This document shows, in pieces, positions 9,036-16,644 of a DNA stretch of 64,000 nucleotides. This stretch comes from Thetidibacter halocola (GTDB taxonomy: Bacteria > Pseudomonadota > Alphaproteobacteria > Rhodobacterales > Rhodobacteraceae). The notes beneath the pieces are model-generated. The model searched no databases. It was given only the letters and a program-made list of their open reading frames with translations, and had not been told where the DNA came from. The stretch is taken from positions 248,001 through 312,000 of the forward strand of contig NZ_JAGTUU010000002.1 in NCBI RefSeq assembly GCF_018224955.1, in the 5' to 3' direction. Every line of letters starts with the position of its first letter. Positions within the stretch are counted from its first letter, which is position 1. A program made the translations under genes and the position numbers.

Positions 9036-9045
9036 TTGTATACAA
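9036..9045. promoter_or_regulatory. Candidate MatR (GntR/FCD) operator
   Basis: A perfect 10-base palindrome, TTGTATACAA, in the 133-base divergent region between matP and the GntR-family regulator gene. FCD-type GntR regulators typically bind short palindromes of this composition. It lies 46 bases before the regulator start and 79 before matP, suitable for control of both directions. A partial half site, CTTGTAG, follows at 9056-9062. Confidence 0.6.
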
Positions 9046-9090
9046 GAATGGCAGTCTTGTAGGCTGCGCCAGCCATACAGGGCAGTCGTC

Positions 9091-9744
9091 ATGGAAAGAA
9101 AACGCGCCGATATCATCGCTGACGAGCTGGAGGCGATGATCCTTGACGGCACTTTCGCCGACGGCGCCCGCCTCGACGAGGTGCAACTGGCGGCACGGTT
9201 CGGCGTGTCAAGGACGCCGCTGCGCGAGGCGCTGCAACGCCTGATCCTGTCCGGCCTGGTCGAGCAGCAACCCCGCCGCGGCGTCTTCGTGAAACAGCCC
9301 GGCCCGGTCGAATTGCTGGAGATGTTCGAGGTCATGGCCGAGCTTGAGGCGACCTGCGCCCGGCTGGCCGCATCGCGCATCAGCGACAAGGCGCTGGCAG
9401 CCCTGCGTGACACCAACGCCCGTTGCGCCGAGGCCATGGAGAACGGCGATTCAGACGGCTATTACGCTGAAAACGAACGCTTTCATCATTTGCTGTATCA
9501 CGACTCCGGCAACAGCTTTCTGGAAGGCGAGTGCCGCCGCCTGCAACGCCGGCTCAAGCCGTTCCGACGCTTGCAGCTGCGCCTGCGGGGCCGGATGCGG
9601 CAGTCTCTGACCGAGCATGGCGCCGTGATCGCGGCGCTGGCCGCCGGCGATGCAGACGCTGCCGCGCGCGAGGCGCGGCAGCACGTGGCGGTGCAGGGCG
9701 AAAAGTTCCACCACCTGATCGCCAGCCTGAAGGCCGCCGAATAG
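9091..9744 (+). CDS. GntR family (FCD domain) transcriptional regulator of the malonate operon
   Basis: A 217-residue DNA-binding regulator, divergent from matP. The N-terminal winged helix-turn-helix (about residues 5-70) has the GntR signature LDEVQLAARFGVSRTPLREALQRL and QQPRRGVFV. The C-terminal FCD ligand domain contains the metal-binding-type residues in FEVMAELEATCARLAA, YYAENERFHHLLYHDSGN and LTEHGAVIAALAAGDADAAA. ATG 9091 starts the wHTH; the frame extends upstream but through the operator and matP leader. By position it is the likely sensor of malonate or malonyl-CoA (a MatR or MdcY-type role) that represses matPQMAB until the inducer is present. Confidence 0.87.
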   Translation: MERKRADIIADELEAMILDGTFADGARLDEVQLAARFGVSRTPLREALQRLILSGLVEQQPRRGVFVKQPGPVELLEMFEVMAELEATCARLAASRISDKALAALRDTNARCAEAMENGDSDGYYAENERFHHLLYHDSGNSFLEGECRRLQRRLKPFRRLQLRLRGRMRQSLTEHGAVIAALAAGDADAAAREARQHVAVQGEKFHHLIASLKAAE

Positions 9745-9748
9745 CCGG

Positions 9749-11929
9749 TCACGCCCCCGCGGGTTTCGGCGGCTCAAGCAGCGGCTTTGCCTCTGGCTGG
9801 CTGATGATCAGCTGGCGATGCGGGAAGGGAATCTCGATCCCGCGCTCGTCCATCACCTCTTTCACCCGCTGGGTATAGGTGCGGCCGATGCCCCATTGCT
9901 TGCCGGCGCGCGTCTTGATTCGCGCCCGGACGACCACGGCGCTGTCGCCCAACATGGTGACGCCGTGCATCTCCAGCGGTTCCAGGATGTCGTTGCCGTA
10001 TTCCTCCTTCACCCGGTCGAAGGCCTCGAACATGGCGGCCTTGACGGTCTCGACGTTCTCCTTGTAGGCGGCGCCGATCTCGGCCACGTGATAGCCGAAG
10101 TCGCGGGTCATGTTGCTGACCAGATCAACGGACGAGAATGGAATCACATGCGCCGCGCCGTCGATGGTGCGCAGGCGGACCGACCGGATCGAGATCTTCT
10201 CGACCGAGCCCGTGATGCCTGCGACGCCGACCACGTCGCCCTCGTTCATGGCGTTCTCGACCTGGATGAAGATGCCGGTGATGACGTCCTGCACCAGCTT
10301 CTGCGCGCCAAAGCCGACGGCCAGGCCGACGACCCCTGCACCGGCGATCAGCGGGCCGATGTTGATGCCCAACTGGCTGAGCACGACCATCACCGTCATG
10401 GTGATCAGCACGATGGCAAAGCCCGACCGGAACAGCGCCAGCAGCGTCCGGCGCCGGGCCGAGCTGTCAGCCCCGGTCAGGGTCGCTGCAAGCTGGTAGT
10501 CGATCCACGAGGCCACGACGGCCCAGACGATGGCGGCCAGAAGCACCACCAGCGCTGCCGAAATCAGGCCCCAGAGCACTGTTTGCACACCCTCACGCGC
10601 CATGACGGCGGTCATGTCCACGATGCCCCAGCCGTGCAGGATCGTCCCGAAAGCGGCCAGGAACAAAGCCACGGCCACGCCCCAGACCACCGAAGCGACG
10701 ATGTTGGCCGCCCGGCTGCCCAGTTGCGGAACGAGGCCGCCGAACCAGCCGGCCAGCGGGCTTTTCGCCTTGCCGGCCATGTGCACCAGCCGGGCCGCGA
10801 CGAACATCAACCCGAGGCCCAGAAGGGTAAAGGCAGTGCCGCCGAGGATCGTGTCGGTCAACGCCAACGGCCGGGTCAGGGCGATGAACCAGGCAAAGCC
10901 GACATAAAGCATCGCCAGCGGCGGCCAGACGCCCAGCCACAGGGTTTGCGCGCCCCGGGCCACCCGGTCTCCCGCCGTGTCGCCGGTGCCGGTGCCGCGA
11001 TGCCCGCGCGAGGCGCGCAGGACGTGGCGGATCGCCTGGATCGCGCGCATGGCAAGGAGGGCGGTGACAGTCGCGAGGATCACCCGCACAGAGCGCGCCT
11101 CGACAAAGCCGATCCACAGTTGCACCAGCGGCACGATGAACAGCGTGGTCTGGATCGTCAGCCCACCCAGCAGGCGCAATTCCTGGTAGATGCGTTCCTG
11201 CGCGCGCGGCGCGGCATCGCTGAGCCCGGGCTCATGCTCGGCGTCTGGGGTGAAGATCGCTCGCAGCACCACGCGGAACAGCCCGAAACCGGCGAAGGCG
11301 TTCAGATAAAGGCCCTGAGCCCGCGACGGCCCCGACCCGTCGCTGAACAGGGTGGAACTGACGAGATAGCCGATCGCCCAGCTGAAGATCACCACCACCA
11401 GCCGGATCGCCGTCAGTCCCGCCAGCGGCCAGAGCGTCGCCGCCAGGCCGGATGCGCGCGGCTGACGCCAGCGGCGGCCGAGGCTGCGTCCGACACCGCC
11501 CAGCACGACATAGGCGCCCAGTGTCGCGGCGATGGTCATCAACAAGTCGAGCAGCGCGGCGCGGTCGACACCGGCCAGTTGAACCACCTCGGCAAGGCCA
11601 TTCAGGTTGGTCATCAGTTGGAACAGTCGCCCAATTTCGTCAATCGCAAGCCCGGCAGCGCCCGAGGTCGCCGTCGCCAGGCGCTCGGCAAAGGTGGGCG
11701 GGGTTTCCGGCTCTGGCTCTGGCGCTGCGGTCTCTGTTGCCTGGAGACGGGCGATCAGCGCCTCGCGCGCGGCGGGATCGTTCAGCACGTCCAACAGCGC
11801 CTGAACGGCGGCATCCTGCGACACGGTCTCGGCTGGCGGGCTCTGCATGGTCTGCGCCGATCCGGGTCCGGACAACCCCATCATCAGAACGACGAGGAAG
11901 GCGGCCGCAAGGCGGGAAAGCAGGGTCAT
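9749..11929 (-). CDS. Mechanosensitive ion channel, MscS family
   Basis: A 726-residue inner-membrane protein. A signal peptide (MTLLSRLAAAFLVVLMMGLSGPGSA) precedes a periplasmic alanine- and glutamate-rich segment and about nine membrane helices. The C-terminal MscS core is clear: pore helix LGINIGPLIAGAGVVGLAVG followed by FGAQKLVQDVITGIFIQ, then the beta domain NEGDVVGVAGITGSVEKISIRSVRLR and the cytoplasmic cage. ATG 11929 is chosen for the signal peptide; the frame runs on to 12106. An EcfG-type promoter lies 30-54 bases upstream, which suggests induction in the general stress response, sensible for an osmotic release valve. It ends four bases from the matR stop (convergent). Confidence 0.9.
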   Translation of the reverse strand: MTLLSRLAAAFLVVLMMGLSGPGSAQTMQSPPAETVSQDAAVQALLDVLNDPAAREALIARLQATETAAPEPEPETPPTFAERLATATSGAAGLAIDEIGRLFQLMTNLNGLAEVVQLAGVDRAALLDLLMTIAATLGAYVVLGGVGRSLGRRWRQPRASGLAATLWPLAGLTAIRLVVVIFSWAIGYLVSSTLFSDGSGPSRAQGLYLNAFAGFGLFRVVLRAIFTPDAEHEPGLSDAAPRAQERIYQELRLLGGLTIQTTLFIVPLVQLWIGFVEARSVRVILATVTALLAMRAIQAIRHVLRASRGHRGTGTGDTAGDRVARGAQTLWLGVWPPLAMLYVGFAWFIALTRPLALTDTILGGTAFTLLGLGLMFVAARLVHMAGKAKSPLAGWFGGLVPQLGSRAANIVASVVWGVAVALFLAAFGTILHGWGIVDMTAVMAREGVQTVLWGLISAALVVLLAAIVWAVVASWIDYQLAATLTGADSSARRRTLLALFRSGFAIVLITMTVMVVLSQLGINIGPLIAGAGVVGLAVGFGAQKLVQDVITGIFIQVENAMNEGDVVGVAGITGSVEKISIRSVRLRTIDGAAHVIPFSSVDLVSNMTRDFGYHVAEIGAAYKENVETVKAAMFEAFDRVKEEYGNDILEPLEMHGVTMLGDSAVVVRARIKTRAGKQWGIGRTYTQRVKEVMDERGIEIPFPHRQLIISQPEAKPLLEPPKPAGA

Positions 11930-11958
11930 CGGGTCTTCGGTCCTTTCGTTTCGCGGGC

Positions 11959-11983
11959 AACGCGTCACCGGGAATGCGGTTCC
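11959..11983 (-). promoter_or_regulatory. EcfG-type promoter for the mscS gene
   Basis: On the minus strand GGAAC (11983-11979) is separated by 16 bases from CGTT (11962-11959), matching the alphaproteobacterial EcfG consensus. The predicted start of transcription is about 20-25 bases before the mscS ATG. Confidence 0.7.
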
Positions 11984-12019
11984 CGGGCAAGGTGGCAGCC
12001 GCGCAAACAGTGTCGTGAT

Positions 12020-12044
12020 GGAACGCCATCGGTGACGCGGCGTT
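12020..12044 (+). promoter_or_regulatory. EcfG-type promoter for the small membrane protein gene at 12078
   Basis: GGAAC at 12020-12024, a 16-base spacer and CGTT at 12041-12044: a perfect fit to the EcfG pattern, diverging from the equivalent promoter of mscS 36 bases away. The gene start at 12078 is about 30 bases after the predicted transcription start. Confidence 0.75.
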
Positions 12045-12077
12045 GATAAACCGAAGCAACCATGAATGGAGATCACG

Positions 12078-12257
12078 ATGTCCGCACCCGACACCAATCT
12101 CGACAAGCAAACGCGCCGTCACCGTCCCGCACTGGCCGGGATCGCGCTGGCCGTGGCCGTCGCGGGCCTCATGCTGGCTGGCTACCTTATCATCTTGGCC
12201 GAGCGTGGCAACACGCCGGGCGAGGAACCTGCCATCACGGCGCCAGCCACGAACTGA
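12078..12257 (+). CDS. Small single-pass membrane protein, stress-associated
   Basis: A 59-residue protein with a basic, polar N-terminus (residues 1-20), one membrane helix ([20 protein letters not shown], about 23-42) and a short polar tail. I do not recognise the family. The start at 12078 is preferred because GGAG at 12067-12070 is well placed; an in-frame ATG at 12066 would add four residues. A perfect EcfG promoter precedes it, and it lies between mscS and the DUF1328 gene, so a role in envelope stress is a reasonable inference, not a demonstration. Confidence 0.65.
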   Translation: MSAPDTNLDKQTRRHRPALAGIALAVAVAGLMLAGYLIILAERGNTPGEEPAITAPATN

Positions 12258-12283
12258 CGCGGATCATCCGCACGGGGAAAGCC

Positions 12284-12308
12284 GGAACCTTTCCGGCCCA
12301 CCCCGGTT
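12284..12308 (+). promoter_or_regulatory. Probable EcfG-type promoter for the DUF1328 gene
   Basis: GGAAC at 12284-12288, 16 bases, then GGTT at 12305-12308 (GTT of the -10 conserved, first base differs from CGTT). It lies 36 bases before the ATG at 12344. Confidence 0.6.
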
Positions 12309-12343
12309 CTCCTCCCATCACAGCCAAACGGAAAGGATCGACC

Positions 12344-12505
12344 ATGCTTTACTGGGCTGCCGTATTCCTGATCGTCGCATTGATCGCCGGTGTCTTCGGT
12401 TTTGGCGGGATCGCCGCCACCTCTGCCGGGATCGCGCAGGTCCTGTTCTTCCTGTTCCTCATCCTGTTCGTCGCCGCGGTGCTGGCGCGGCTGGTCAGGC
12501 AATGA
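12344..12505 (+). CDS. DUF1328 (UPF0391) family small membrane protein
   Basis: A 53-residue protein consisting almost entirely of two membrane helices, starting [22 protein letters not shown] and ending in LARLVRQ. The pattern [20 protein letters not shown] is diagnostic of the DUF1328/UPF0391 family (YtjA-like). Its function is not known; members are often stress- or stationary-phase-induced. AAAGGA at about 12332 serves as ribosome-binding site. It is followed by a strong bidirectional terminator and preceded by an EcfG-type promoter, which fits stress-controlled expression. Confidence 0.88.
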   Translation: MLYWAAVFLIVALIAGVFGFGGIAATSAGIAQVLFFLFLILFVAAVLARLVRQ

Positions 12506-12530
12506 GTGAAACACACGAGCAAGACAGGAA

Positions 12531-12557
12531 AAACGGCTCCGACGATCGGAGCCGTTT
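12531..12557. terminator. Bidirectional intrinsic terminator between the DUF1328 gene and phyR
   Basis: Perfect 11-bp stem AAACGGCTCCG (12531-12541) and CGGAGCCGTTT (12547-12557) with a 5-base loop, followed by CTTTTT on the plus strand and by a T-run on the minus strand. It ends both convergent genes. Confidence 0.88.
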
Positions 12558-12578
12558 CTTTTTGCAACGCTCTCCTTT

Positions 12579-13388
12579 TCAGGCGCGCAGCGTCTCGGTC
12601 GAGGCAAAGAACATCGCCTGGCTGACGGCCGAGCGCACCTGTTCTTCCGTATAGGGTTTCGAGATCAGGAAGGCCGGTTCCGGCCCCTCGCCGGTCAGAA
12701 GACGCTCCGGGAAGGCGGTGATGAAGATCACCGGGATGCCGGGGGTCTGTTGCAGGATGCCGTTCACCGCGTCGATGCCGCTGGAATTGTCGGCAAGTTG
12801 GATGTCGGACAGGATCAGGTCGGGCACCTCGCGCGCGGCCAGGTCCAGCGCGCCCTTTTCGGTTCGCGCCACGCCGGTCACGCGATGGCCCATCTCGCTC
12901 ACGATGGCCTCGAGGTCGACGGCAATGATCGCCTCGTCCTCGATGATCATGACCCGGCCCGATACCGACTTGGCCATCTCGGCATAAGCGATGTCGACCA
13001 GTTCTCCGGCCTCGGTCGCAGTCAGTTCCATCACCTCACCGATCTGGTCAAAGCTCATCTCCTCGATCGTGTGCAGCAGCAGCGCCTCGCGCGTGCCGAA
13101 GGTCAGGCGGCCGAGATGTTCCTGCGCGCGGGCGGCCGGCCCGCCATCCTCGGCGTCGAGCGGTGCGCCCGAACTGGCCCAGATGCCGTGGAACACCTTG
13201 AACAGCGCGACCTTGGGCGCCAGCGCGCGACTGTAGCTGTCGGGATCGTTCAGGATCGCCTCGAGCGTGGCCATGGCATAGGTATCGCCCCGCGCCTGCG
13301 ATCCGGTCAGGGCACGCGCATAGCGCCGCAGGTATGGCAGGTTCGCGCCCACGTCGGCCGACAGGTCTGCGCCAATTGCGTCCGTCAT
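12579..13388 (-). CDS. phyR: General stress response regulator PhyR
   Basis: A 269-residue anti-anti-sigma response regulator. Residues about 1-135 are the sigma-like domain that mimics EcfG; about 145-262 are a receiver domain with acidic pocket EDE at 150-152, phospho-acceptor Asp195 in LILSDIQL, ITAFPE, and the conserved lysine in FLISKPY. When phosphorylated, PhyR binds NepR and frees EcfG to transcribe stress genes. It is divergent from nepR-ecfG, the usual arrangement. AAGGATAAAAGGA upstream is the ribosome-binding site. Its promoter appears to be an EcfG-type site that overlaps the nepR promoter, giving positive feedback. Confidence 0.96.
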   Translation of the reverse strand: MTDAIGADLSADVGANLPYLRRYARALTGSQARGDTYAMATLEAILNDPDSYSRALAPKVALFKVFHGIWASSGAPLDAEDGGPAARAQEHLGRLTFGTREALLLHTIEEMSFDQIGEVMELTATEAGELVDIAYAEMAKSVSGRVMIIEDEAIIAVDLEAIVSEMGHRVTGVARTEKGALDLAAREVPDLILSDIQLADNSSGIDAVNGILQQTPGIPVIFITAFPERLLTGEGPEPAFLISKPYTEEQVRSAVSQAMFFASTETLRA

Positions 13389-13417
13389 GTCCTTTTATCC
13401 TTTTTTTTGCGTCTCCG

Positions 13418-13442
13418 GGAACCAAACTCGAAAAGGGGCGTT
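13418..13442 (+). promoter_or_regulatory. EcfG-type promoter for nepR-ecfG
   Basis: GGAAC at 13418-13422, 16 bases, CGTT at 13439-13442. The predicted transcript starts near 13449, about 30 bases before nepR. It implies autoactivation of the sigma factor gene. Confidence 0.8.
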
Positions 13443-13449
13443 CGGTTCC
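13425..13449 (-). promoter_or_regulatory. EcfG-type promoter for phyR, overlapping the nepR promoter
   Basis: On the minus strand GGAAC (13449-13445), 16 bases, AGTT (13428-13425; the GTT core is kept). It lies almost exactly over the opposite promoter, so the two -35 elements form an inverted GGAACC...GGTTCC pair. Confidence 0.6.
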
Positions 13450-13478
13450 CGGGCACACGCACAAAACTGGTAGACCAA

Positions 13479-13643
13479 ATGACGCAAGATAAACACGCAT
13501 CAAGGATCGAGCGCGAGATCGACGCGAATTTGCGGCGAGTCTATCAAGATGTCGCGGACGAACAGGTTCCCGATCGTTTCACCGATTTGCTGGCACGGCT
13601 GAAGGCCGCCGACAGCGGCAAACGGGGGAGCAACGCGGAATGA
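13479..13643 (+). CDS. nepR: Anti-sigma factor NepR
   Basis: A 54-residue protein matching the NepR family in size and core: IEREIDANLRRVYQDV followed by EQVPDRFTDLLARLK, the two helices that grip either EcfG or the sigma-like domain of PhyR. It holds EcfG inactive until PhyR is phosphorylated. The stop overlaps the ecfG start (ATGA), so the two are translationally coupled. The ATG at 13479 has only a weak Shine-Dalgarno sequence. Confidence 0.92.
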   Translation: MTQDKHASRIEREIDANLRRVYQDVADEQVPDRFTDLLARLKAADSGKRGSNAE

Positions 13644-14191
13644 CAGTCGATCCGCGCGACGAGATCGTCGAGCACCTGGGCTCCATGCGCGCCTTCGCCA
13701 TGAGCCTGACGCGCAACTCGGCGCTGGCCGACGACATGGTGCAGGACGCGCTGATCAAGGCGTGGTCCAACATCGACAGCTTTACGCCCGGCACCAACAT
13801 GCGCGCCTGGCTGTTCACGATCCTGCGCAACACATTCTACTCGCATTACCGCAAGCGCCGCCGCGAGGTCGAAGACGTGGACGGTGTGCATTCCGCCCAG
13901 CTGGCAGCCAAGCCCGACCATGACGGGCGGCTTCAGATGCGCGATTTCAACGCTGCCTTCGACCAGCTGAACGAGGAACAGCGCGAGGCGCTGATCCTGA
14001 TCGGCGCGGGCGGCTTTTCCTACGAGGAGGCGGCCGAGACCTGCGGCGTCGCCGTGGGCACCATCAAGAGCCGCGTGAACCGCGCGCGTGCCCGCCTGGC
14101 CGAACTGATGCAGATCGACGGCGACGGCCCGCTGGAGGCGACCGACGCCGTGACGCAGGCGCTTGTCGCCTCGAAACCCAGCGCTGCCTGA
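13640..14191 (+). CDS. ecfG: General stress ECF sigma factor EcfG
   Basis: A 183-residue ECF (ECF15/EcfG-type) sigma factor. Region 2 is visible in AFAMSLTRNSALADDMVQDALIKAWSN with LRNTFYSHYRKRRRE, and region 4 in FDQLNEEQREALILIGAGGFSYEEAAE with CGVAVGTIKSRVNRARARL. It directs RNA polymerase to GGAAC-N16-CGTT promoters; such sites occur before nepR itself, phyR, mscS and two small membrane protein genes nearby. It overlaps nepR by four bases. A sensor kinase gene follows after nine bases. Confidence 0.95.
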   Translation: MTVDPRDEIVEHLGSMRAFAMSLTRNSALADDMVQDALIKAWSNIDSFTPGTNMRAWLFTILRNTFYSHYRKRRREVEDVDGVHSAQLAAKPDHDGRLQMRDFNAAFDQLNEEQREALILIGAGGFSYEEAAETCGVAVGTIKSRVNRARARLAELMQIDGDGPLEATDAVTQALVASKPSAA

Positions 14192-14200
14192 GGACGCCCC

Positions 14201-15922
14201 TTGGACCGACTGCGCGCGCAATTCCGGCGTCTGCCCGTCCGGCTGATCGCGCTTCTCAGCCTCGCGCTGTTTCCGCTGGGGCTGATCGCGCTGTATCAGA
14301 CCGACAAGCTTCTGGAGGAGGCGCGCATGATCAACCGCGCCTCGCTGATGGAACGCACCGTCGCCGCCGCCGCCGAGGAACGCGAGCTGATCCAGCACGC
14401 GCTGGGCGCGGCGCGGGCGCTGGGCGCCGTCGTCCAGTCGATCCCGCAGGCGGCCTGCACTGAGGCGCTGCGCGACTTCATCGACAGCCAGGACGATTTC
14501 ATCTTTGTCGGCTACACGCTGGCCAGCGGCGAGTTGCGCTGTTCATCACGCGGGGTGACGATGGACCTGTCGGGGCAGGACCGGTTCCGCCGCGCCATCG
14601 CCGCCGAAGGGCCGACGGTGCAGGTCACCGCCTCGGGTGCGGTGACGGGCCAGCCGGTGGTGATCGTGTTCTACCCGGTCGATCGCGCGGGCGTCAGGCT
14701 GGGCTATATGGCCATCTCGATCCCGCTGCACCTGGCCAACGACCTGATCGGCGAGGCCGAGCGCGCAGACGGCCTGCACCTGGCCGTCATCAATACCGAT
14801 GGCGCAATCCTGACCGCGACCGGCGGGGCGGGCGAGGCGGTCGATTTCCTGCCGGCCAGCATTGGCCCCGCCGCGCTGGCCAACCTCGAGGGGCGCACCT
14901 TCGAGGCTGACTCGGGCACGGGAGAGCCGCGGATCTTCGCCGTCGGCACGATGATCTCCGGCAGCGCGGTGGTGGTGGGCAGTTGGCCTGCCGAGGTGGC
15001 GCTGGACGGCGGGTCGAGGCTGCGGGCCTGGGCGCCGCTGACCTTTCCGGTGGTGATGTGGCTGACCGGGATGCTGGTCGCCTATTTCGGCGTGCAGCGC
15101 CTGGTGATCCGCCACATCACGCAACTGCGCTCTGCGATGCGGCAGTATGCGCTGGGCGCGCTGCATGGTGGCCGGATCGAGATGGACGATCCGCCCGAGG
15201 AACTGCGCGAGACGGAACGCGCCTTCAATCGGATGGTTCTGCTGCTGGCGCAGGCCGAGGCCCAGCAGGAACAGGACCTGCGCGACAAGGAGGTGCTGCT
15301 GCGCGAGGTGCATCACCGGGTCAAGAACAACCTCCAGCTTGTCGGATCCATCATGAACATGATGGCGCGCAACGCCCGCACCCCCGAGGCGCGGCGCATG
15401 CTTGAGAGCCTGCAACGACGGGTGCGCGGCCTCGCCATGCTGCACCGCACGCTTTACACCACGCCCGAGATGACCACGGTCGACGGCGCCGAGATGCTGC
15501 GCGCCCTGATCGGCGACGTGACGCAGGGCACCCGCATGCGCGATCTGACCGTGGAAAGCGATCTGTGCCCCGTCGACCTGTTCCCGGACCAGGCGGTGCC
15601 GCTGTCGATGATTCTCGCCGAAGCGATGACCAATGCGGTCAAGTATTGCGGCCGTCCCGGAGACGGTTCGTCGGCCCGCATCGCGGTGACGCTGGCCTGC
15701 GATCCCGCCAGCGCGATGGTCGAGTTGCGGATCGAGAACACGCGCGGCCGCCCGTTGATGCCCAATGATGACGACGCGTCAATCGGTGATGGGCTGGGAC
15801 AGACACTGATGACCGCCTTCGAACGGCAGTTGGGTGGCGTTTCGACCGTCGAGGACCTGCCCGACCGCTATGTCTACAGCCTGCGCTTCGAGCGGCGCGA
15901 CTTCGAGCCGGGTGCGGACTGA
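14201..15922 (+). CDS. Membrane sensor histidine kinase (HisKA_2 type), probable PhyR kinase
   Basis: A 573-residue membrane kinase. One N-terminal helix (about residues 13-32), a periplasmic Cache-like sensor domain (about 40-265), a second helix (about 275-295) and a HAMP-like stretch precede the kinase core. The phospho-acceptor is in the H box LREVHHRVKNNLQLVGSIMNMM typical of the HisKA_2/HWE class, followed by an N box EAMTNAVKY and the G-box region DGLGQTLM. Kinases of this class next to phyR-nepR-ecfG (PhyK-like) phosphorylate PhyR in other alphaproteobacteria. The start is TTG 14201, nine bases after ecfG. The signal sensed is unknown. Confidence 0.9.
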   Translation: MDRLRAQFRRLPVRLIALLSLALFPLGLIALYQTDKLLEEARMINRASLMERTVAAAAEERELIQHALGAARALGAVVQSIPQAACTEALRDFIDSQDDFIFVGYTLASGELRCSSRGVTMDLSGQDRFRRAIAAEGPTVQVTASGAVTGQPVVIVFYPVDRAGVRLGYMAISIPLHLANDLIGEAERADGLHLAVINTDGAILTATGGAGEAVDFLPASIGPAALANLEGRTFEADSGTGEPRIFAVGTMISGSAVVVGSWPAEVALDGGSRLRAWAPLTFPVVMWLTGMLVAYFGVQRLVIRHITQLRSAMRQYALGALHGGRIEMDDPPEELRETERAFNRMVLLLAQAEAQQEQDLRDKEVLLREVHHRVKNNLQLVGSIMNMMARNARTPEARRMLESLQRRVRGLAMLHRTLYTTPEMTTVDGAEMLRALIGDVTQGTRMRDLTVESDLCPVDLFPDQAVPLSMILAEAMTNAVKYCGRPGDGSSARIAVTLACDPASAMVELRIENTRGRPLMPNDDDASIGDGLGQTLMTAFERQLGGVSTVEDLPDRYVYSLRFERRDFEPGAD

Positions 15923-15927
15923 GCCGC

Positions 15928-16644
15928 TCAGGCGGGGCGCGCCAGCGCCTTGTCCGGGTCCGCCTTGCGGCCTTCGGAATGCAGGCAGGCCGCCTGCGCC
16001 AGCGCCCGGAACAGCGCCCTTTGGCGGCGGGCATAGAACAGGTGTTCGGGATGCCACTGGACACCCAGCGCGAACGGCGCGCTCTGGCGTTCGATAGCTT
16101 GGATCATGCCGCCCTCGTCCCGCGCGGCGACGCGCAGGTCCGCGCCCAGGCGATCCACCGCCTGGCTGTGCAGCGCGTTCACGCGCATCGGCGCGGTGCC
16201 GGTGATCCCGGCCAGCCAGGTGTCCGGCGCCACGGCCACGCTGCGGCGGGGCAGGATGGTCTTGACCTTGCGCTCCATCCCGAAGGTGGCCCAGGCGTCC
16301 TGGTCCAGCGTGCCGCCCAGCGCCACGTTCAGCATCTGTGCGCCCCGGCAGATGCCCAGAACCGGCATGCCGCGCGCCAGCGCCGCCTCTGCCAGCTTTC
16401 GTTCGAAACGATCGCGGTCAGGGTCCAGCTGGGCAGCGACGCGCAGCGTCATGCCGTAAAGCTCGGGCGAGATGTCGTCGCCGCCGCCGATGATCAGGCC
16501 GTCGACCGCGTCGAGGTCGGCCGGCCGCCCGACGCCCCAGCGCACGGCGCGCGCGCCGGCCAGCCACAGGTTCAGCGCGACCAGCGGAAAGATGCGCCAG
16601 CCCGACCGGGTCGAGGTGGTGACGGCAATGGTCGGGCGGGTCAT
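15928..16644 (-). CDS. Class I glutamine amidotransferase-like gamma-glutamyl hydrolase (peptidase C26, PuuD-like)
   Basis: A 238-residue cytoplasmic hydrolase. The catalytic triad region is visible: nucleophile cysteine in LGICRGAQMLNV (about residue 98) and histidine in LGVQWHPEHLF (about 202), with the oxyanion glycines in GGGDDISPELY. Family members cleave gamma-glutamyl amide bonds, for example gamma-glutamyl-GABA. Its start overlaps the stop of the upstream amidoligase gene by four bases, so it probably opens, recycles or proofreads the amide product made by that enzyme. The true substrate cannot be deduced. Confidence 0.9.
   Translation of the reverse strand: MTRPTIAVTTSTRSGWRIFPLVALNLWLAGARAVRWGVGRPADLDAVDGLIIGGGDDISPELYGMTLRVAAQLDPDRDRFERKLAEAALARGMPVLGICRGAQMLNVALGGTLDQDAWATFGMERKVKTILPRRSVAVAPDTWLAGITGTAPMRVNALHSQAVDRLGADLRVAARDEGGMIQAIERQSAPFALGVQWHPEHLFYARRQRALFRALAQAACLHSEGRKADPDKALARPA

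Noticed and set aside
12018-12065. Reading the two divergent GGAAC elements at 11979 and 12020 as one shared operator
   Set aside because: Each has its own GTT element at exactly 16 bases on its own strand, so two separate EcfG promoters explain them better.
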